A stretch of DNA of 64,000 nucleotides from Streptomyces sp. yr375. GTDB taxonomy: Bacteria > Actinomycetota > Actinomycetes > Streptomycetales > Streptomycetaceae. Where the stretch lies: the NCBI RefSeq assembly GCF_900110755.1, contig NZ_FOFF01000024.1, positions 62,001 through 126,000 of the forward strand, read 5' to 3'. Positions within the stretch are counted from its first letter, which is position 1, and the number at the start of each line of letters is the position of its first letter. The position numbers and the translations under genes were made by a program. The notes under the pieces were generated by a model. It was not told the DNA's origin, searched no databases, and saw nothing but the letters and a program-made list of their open reading frames with translations. Shown in pieces: positions 61,353 through 64,000 of this stretch.

Positions 61353-62654
61353 TCAGCTACGAGCCCGTGCCAGGACGTCGGCGACCGCGGGGAGCGCCTG
61401 GTGCTCGCCGAGCCGTCGCAGTACCGGCGCCAGCCGCTCGCGGGGCCGTACGGACGCGACCCCGGAGGACAGGTCGAGCGCTCGGCCCGTGACCGACGCG
61501 GCCTGCTCGATCTCCCCGGCGGTGAGGTAGGAGTCGGCGAGCCACGACAGGTACAGCGCCTTGTCGCGCGCGTGTGAGTCGTCGTAGCGGGCGAGTGCGG
61601 CTTCGAGGACCGGCACTGCCCGGAGCGGGCGCCGGAGCTCCGTCCAGCACCGGCCCGACATGATCTGCAACTCGGTCTCGTCGACCCACGCGGCCCAATC
61701 CGGTTGAGGGGCGCCGTCGGCCTCGGCAAGCGCATCGCGGGCGGCATCCAGGGCACGCTCCGTCTCATCGGCGTGGCCCGCCACCGCCTGGGCCCACGCG
61801 AGCCGCTCGCACAGCAGAGCCCGCACCCCCGGCGCCGCGTCCGGGCTGGCCGTCGCGCACGATCTGGCGGCGATCTGCACTGCGTCCTGCCGGGCCTGCC
61901 GATTCCCGCGCAGTCCCAGGTACGCGAGGAAGGCAAGCGCGTTCCCGGCGAGCGCGGCGTCCCCGGCATCCACCGCGGCTTTCTGGCTCGCTTCGTACAG
62001 GCCGCGCGCCTCGGCATGCCGGCCGCCGTCGAACGCCGCCCAACCGGCCTGCTGCGCCTGCTCGGAGAGTACGGACAGCAGCCCGCGGCCCGTCTCTTCG
62101 GTGTACGAACGGCCGCGCAGCAGCGACCTGGTGGACTGGTACTCGCCGAGGTAGATGCGGAAGGTGTCGCCACCGCCGAGGATGTCGTCGAGGCGTCGCA
62201 GGCGGGCCGTGCGCCGCCGAAGCCGGTCGGGGAGATCACTTCCGACGCGGCCGGCCGCCGATGGGCGGGAGAGGTCCGGCAGACCGACGGCCAGGCTCGC
62301 GGCAGCGGAGGCTTTCAGGAACTCCCGGCGCTCGGGCCCCGCATCCGCCGAGCCTTCGGGGGCCGTCTCCCACGGCCGCCGGGCGACGCCCACCAGGTGG
62401 CCGGGGATACGCAGCGCGTCGGCGATACGGACGACCTTCTCGAACGTCGTCACCCTGCCGTGCCCCTTGGCGAGCGTCCCCACCCGCTCTGGCTTGATGC
62501 CGCACTCGGCCGCGATCATCGAGTAGCTGATGCCCGCCTCGGTACGGGCGACGTGGAACACCGTGCCGAAGTCGTGGGCGGCGAGCGCCGATCGCACGTC
62601 GGGGCGCTCAAGTAGCTCGTACGGGAGCGCGGTTGGCGGTTCGCGACCGGTCAT
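61353..62654 (-). CDS. XRE-family regulator with TPR-like C-terminus
   Basis: A 433-residue protein. An HTH (about residues 30-75; ISYSMIAAECGIKPERVGTL) precedes a linker with ERREFLKASAAASLAVG (Tat-like motif, common in this family) and then TPR-like helical repeats to the end. Such regulators are widespread in Streptomyces beside small acidic or DUF397-type genes and bind peptides or partner proteins. ATG 62654 has GAGG 6 bases upstream. Divergent from three small coupled genes, probably its targets. Confidence 0.85.
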   Translation of the reverse strand: MTGREPPTALPYELLERPDVRSALAAHDFGTVFHVARTEAGISYSMIAAECGIKPERVGTLAKGHGRVTTFEKVVRIADALRIPGHLVGVARRPWETAPEGSADAGPERREFLKASAAASLAVGLPDLSRPSAAGRVGSDLPDRLRRRTARLRRLDDILGGGDTFRIYLGEYQSTRSLLRGRSYTEETGRGLLSVLSEQAQQAGWAAFDGGRHAEARGLYEASQKAAVDAGDAALAGNALAFLAYLGLRGNRQARQDAVQIAARSCATASPDAAPGVRALLCERLAWAQAVAGHADETERALDAARDALAEADGAPQPDWAAWVDETELQIMSGRCWTELRRPLRAVPVLEAALARYDDSHARDKALYLSWLADSYLTAGEIEQAASVTGRALDLSSGVASVRPRERLAPVLRRLGEHQALPAVADVLARARS

Positions 62655-62824
62655 GAGGTGCCTCATCGGGCGTGGGGACGGCGTGGTCTGACGGTGAGAG
62701 TACCCATGAGGGGTACCCCTCGGCGGGAAGTCGGAAGCCGTAGGCACTCGCGAGGCTGGTCCTCAGACCCCGGCGACCGCGCGAACGGCCCCGGGGCGTG
62801 GCCAACGCTTCGAGGAGCGCCGAC

Positions 62825-63109
62825 GTGAGAACTTCTCCCACTGCCCCGCCGACTCCGGCAGACCGGGACCAGCCGCCGTATGACCCCGGCTCGTACGAGC
62901 CCCGCATCCACGACACCGCCGTCGATGTGGAAGCGAACAAGATCGGTCGGGTGGTGGACTTCGTCGGCTCCCGCGTCTGGCTCCGCCCGATCGGCGGCGG
63001 CCTTGAATGGAACGCCCGCCCCGAAGACCTCCGGCCCGTCACCACGGCAGAGACCCTCAGCAAGGACGTCGCCGCCGCCAACGCCCGATCGAGGGGCGAG
63101 TGCCCGTGA
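62825..63109 (+). CDS. Small protein, first of a coupled trio
   Basis: A 94-residue protein with a Pro-rich start and a compact middle (DTAVDVEANKIGRVVDFVGS, then RVWLRPIGGGLEWNA). AGGAG precedes the GTG at 62825. Its stop overlaps the next start (GTGA). Similar proteins occur beside XRE regulators in Streptomyces, where they may be DNA-independent partners. Function unknown. Confidence 0.65.
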   Translation: MRTSPTAPPTPADRDQPPYDPGSYEPRIHDTAVDVEANKIGRVVDFVGSRVWLRPIGGGLEWNARPEDLRPVTTAETLSKDVAAANARSRGECP

Positions 63110-63288
63110 CCACGACCACCGGCACCCTTTCGGCCGAGTGCACGGTGGCACTCAGGCCCGACTGCGAAGACCTGCACGAGCAGTGTCGTCAGACCCGGGA
63201 CATCCACCTGCCGCATTCCAGCGGCGTAGTGCTCGTGCCTCGCTGCCGCTGCTCATGCCACCAACGCCCGGAAGGATCCCCCTCATGA
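63106..63288 (+). CDS. Small Cys-rich protein
   Basis: A 60-residue protein with Cys at about residues 12, 20, 27 and a tight CRCSCH cluster near residues 49-54, a plausible zinc site. GTG overlaps the previous stop; its own stop overlaps the next ATG. Translationally coupled, therefore probably real. No family recognised. Confidence 0.6.
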   Translation: MTTTTGTLSAECTVALRPDCEDLHEQCRQTRDIHLPHSSGVVLVPRCRCSCHQRPEGSPS

Positions 63289-63503
63289 AGGGCCCCGTGG
63301 ACCAACTGTTCCCGCCCCGACCGCCCGAGCCCGCGCCCGAGTGTGTGACCTGCGCCGACCTGGCCCGTGAGCGGGCCGCCGCGAACGCCGACGGCGACTA
63401 CTCGAGAGCGTCGGACTGCAACGTGCGCATGCGCGAGCACGGGAAGCACACGGGCGATCATTCGCCGAGATCCGGGGGGCCTGTCGCGTGTCAGGGTCGG
63501 TGA
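63285..63503 (+). CDS. Small CxxC-containing protein
   Basis: A 72-residue protein: Pro-rich start, then CVTCADLARERAAANADGDY, a later SDCNVRMREH and a C-terminal Cys. GGAAGGA precedes the ATG, which overlaps the upstream stop (ATGA). The CxxC and His suggest zinc binding. Function unknown. Third member of the trio. Confidence 0.6.
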   Translation: MKGPVDQLFPPRPPEPAPECVTCADLARERAAANADGDYSRASDCNVRMREHGKHTGDHSPRSGGPVACQGR

Positions 63504-63505
63504 GT

Positions 63506-63835
63506 TCACGTCTCCGGTTGGCTGTGTTTGAGGCTCATGCGGGCCTCTACGCGGTCTCCGGTGGCGATCTCTGACCAGAAGCGGTGGCAGGAGACGAACA
63601 CCGCCAGCTCGTGCTCGCGGCGGCGGAGTTTTTCCACCTCGGCCTGTTCGTCGGCTGTCCAGCCGGGGGAGGCGGGGCGCTCGGCCTTGCGCCAGCCCGC
63701 GTCGTCGCTGAAGCCGTCCAGGGGCTCGACCGACCAGGGGAGCCGCTTCAGGAGGGCCGACAGCTCGGCCCGGACCTGATGCAGCTCCTCCTGACCGGCG
63801 CGCAGGTCGCTGGGAAAGTCGTAGGTCGTAGCCAC
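63506..63835 (-). CDS. Short helical protein of unknown function
   Basis: A 109-residue soluble protein. GTG start at 63835. Helical heptads at both ends (ELHQVRAELSALLKRL; EQAEVEKLRRREHELAVFVS) suggest a coiled coil. It is convergent with the third small gene (2 bp between) and divergent from the methyltransferase. It fits a common accessory-region family next to methyltransferases, but I do not recognise it firmly. Confidence 0.6.
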   Translation of the reverse strand: MATTYDFPSDLRAGQEELHQVRAELSALLKRLPWSVEPLDGFSDDAGWRKAERPASPGWTADEQAEVEKLRRREHELAVFVSCHRFWSEIATGDRVEARMSLKHSQPET

Positions 63836-63906
63836 TCGGTAATAGTACGCCTGTTCGAATAGAAGTCGGTGGCTGACCGGGCCCGGCTCCGCATACGTTC
63901 TGCCGC

Positions 63907-64000
63907 ATGGCTGACGACTGCTTCGGGCATCCGCGGCTCGCCGCGATCTACGACCGGCTCGATCCCGACCGCGGTGATCTTGACGCGTATCTGTGCATGG
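63907..64000 (+). CDS. SAM-dependent methyltransferase, class I (5' end only)
   Basis: Only the first ~31 residues are inside the window. The start (HPRLAAIYDRLDPDRGDLDA) matches the opening of Streptomyces class I methyltransferases (Methyltransf_25 type), where the SAM-binding loop follows after residue ~40. ATG 63907. Substrate cannot be told. Confidence 0.75.
   Translation, partial: MADDCFGHPRLAAIYDRLDPDRGDLDAYLCM

Noticed and set aside
60870..64000. Right attachment site matching the tRNA-Val 3' end
   Set aside because: Read through for GGTTCGAAACCGTC and GCGCCCACCA; no second copy before the window ends.

Overview
The window is high-GC actinobacterial DNA and almost certainly Streptomyces. 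The codon bias is strong, GTG starts are frequent, and the gene content is typical of the core of a Streptomyces chromosome: FasR-fabD-fabH-acpP-fabF, a homodimeric aceE, DUF3052, DUF3145, a SCO2400-type zinc-ribbon membrane protein, and TerD/DUF475 genes. From memory, the order matches the SCO23xx-24xx part of the S. coelicolor chromosome in reverse. No insertion sequence, CRISPR array or rRNA gene was seen. One tRNA-Val(TAC) is present near the right end.

Layout. 1-6.8 kb: a minus-strand sugar and sugar-acid block with a ChvE-type binding protein, its ABC ATPase and permease, an enolase-superfamily dehydratase, a zinc dehydrogenase and a U32-like TIM-barrel protein. Two of its leaders share a 15-base motif. 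7-10.1 kb: a zinc-ribbon membrane protein, an anti-sigma-type ATPase and a GntR/UTRA pair in which one partner lacks the DNA-binding domain. 10.1-24 kb: divergent regulator/enzyme pairs (MarR-oxidoreductase, TetR-GH3 glucosidase), secreted hydrolases (M14 carboxypeptidase, a C15-like protein, SGNH lipoprotein), galactose mutarotase and DUF3145. 24-29 kb: the fatty acid synthesis operon under FasR. 29-37.8 kb: pirin, serine hydrolase, MerR-aldo/keto reductase, DUF4429, DUF1023 hydrolase, TetR-MFS exporter and a K+ channel. 37.9-42.2 kb: aceE, DUF3052 and a Bcp-type peroxiredoxin.

42.3-52.3 kb is the most unusual part, a Ter stress island. It holds three TerD proteins, a DUF475/TerC-like membrane protein, a TerA-like protein and a SCO6745-family protein. 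A three-gene operon then encodes a CitE-like aldolase, an 851-residue fusion read as PRTase-TRSP-StiP-PELOTA, and a HAD phosphatase. This is the gene set proposed in the literature to make a nucleoside-like metabolite. Two promoters with the same ECF-type spacing (GGAAC-N18-CGTT and GGAAC-N18-CGTA) sit before terD and before the biosynthetic operon. A Streptomyces-type GC-rich palindromic repeat appears to have inserted in frame inside the fusion gene.

52.4-60.7 kb is a cell-envelope block. It contains an FmdB zinc ribbon, a class A PBP whose transpeptidase motifs are altered (SAFL, KKG), a NodB-like deacetylase whose catalytic Asp is Trp, an intact-looking amidase_6 protein, DUF4383, a coiled-coil protein and an alpha/beta hydrolase. 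After tRNA-Val (60.8 kb) the gene content looks accessory: a CutA-like protein, an XRE/TPR regulator, three translationally coupled small ORFs, a short unknown gene and the start of a methyltransferase.

All calls come from reading the sequence and recalling families. No database search was run. Promoter and operator calls are pattern-based.
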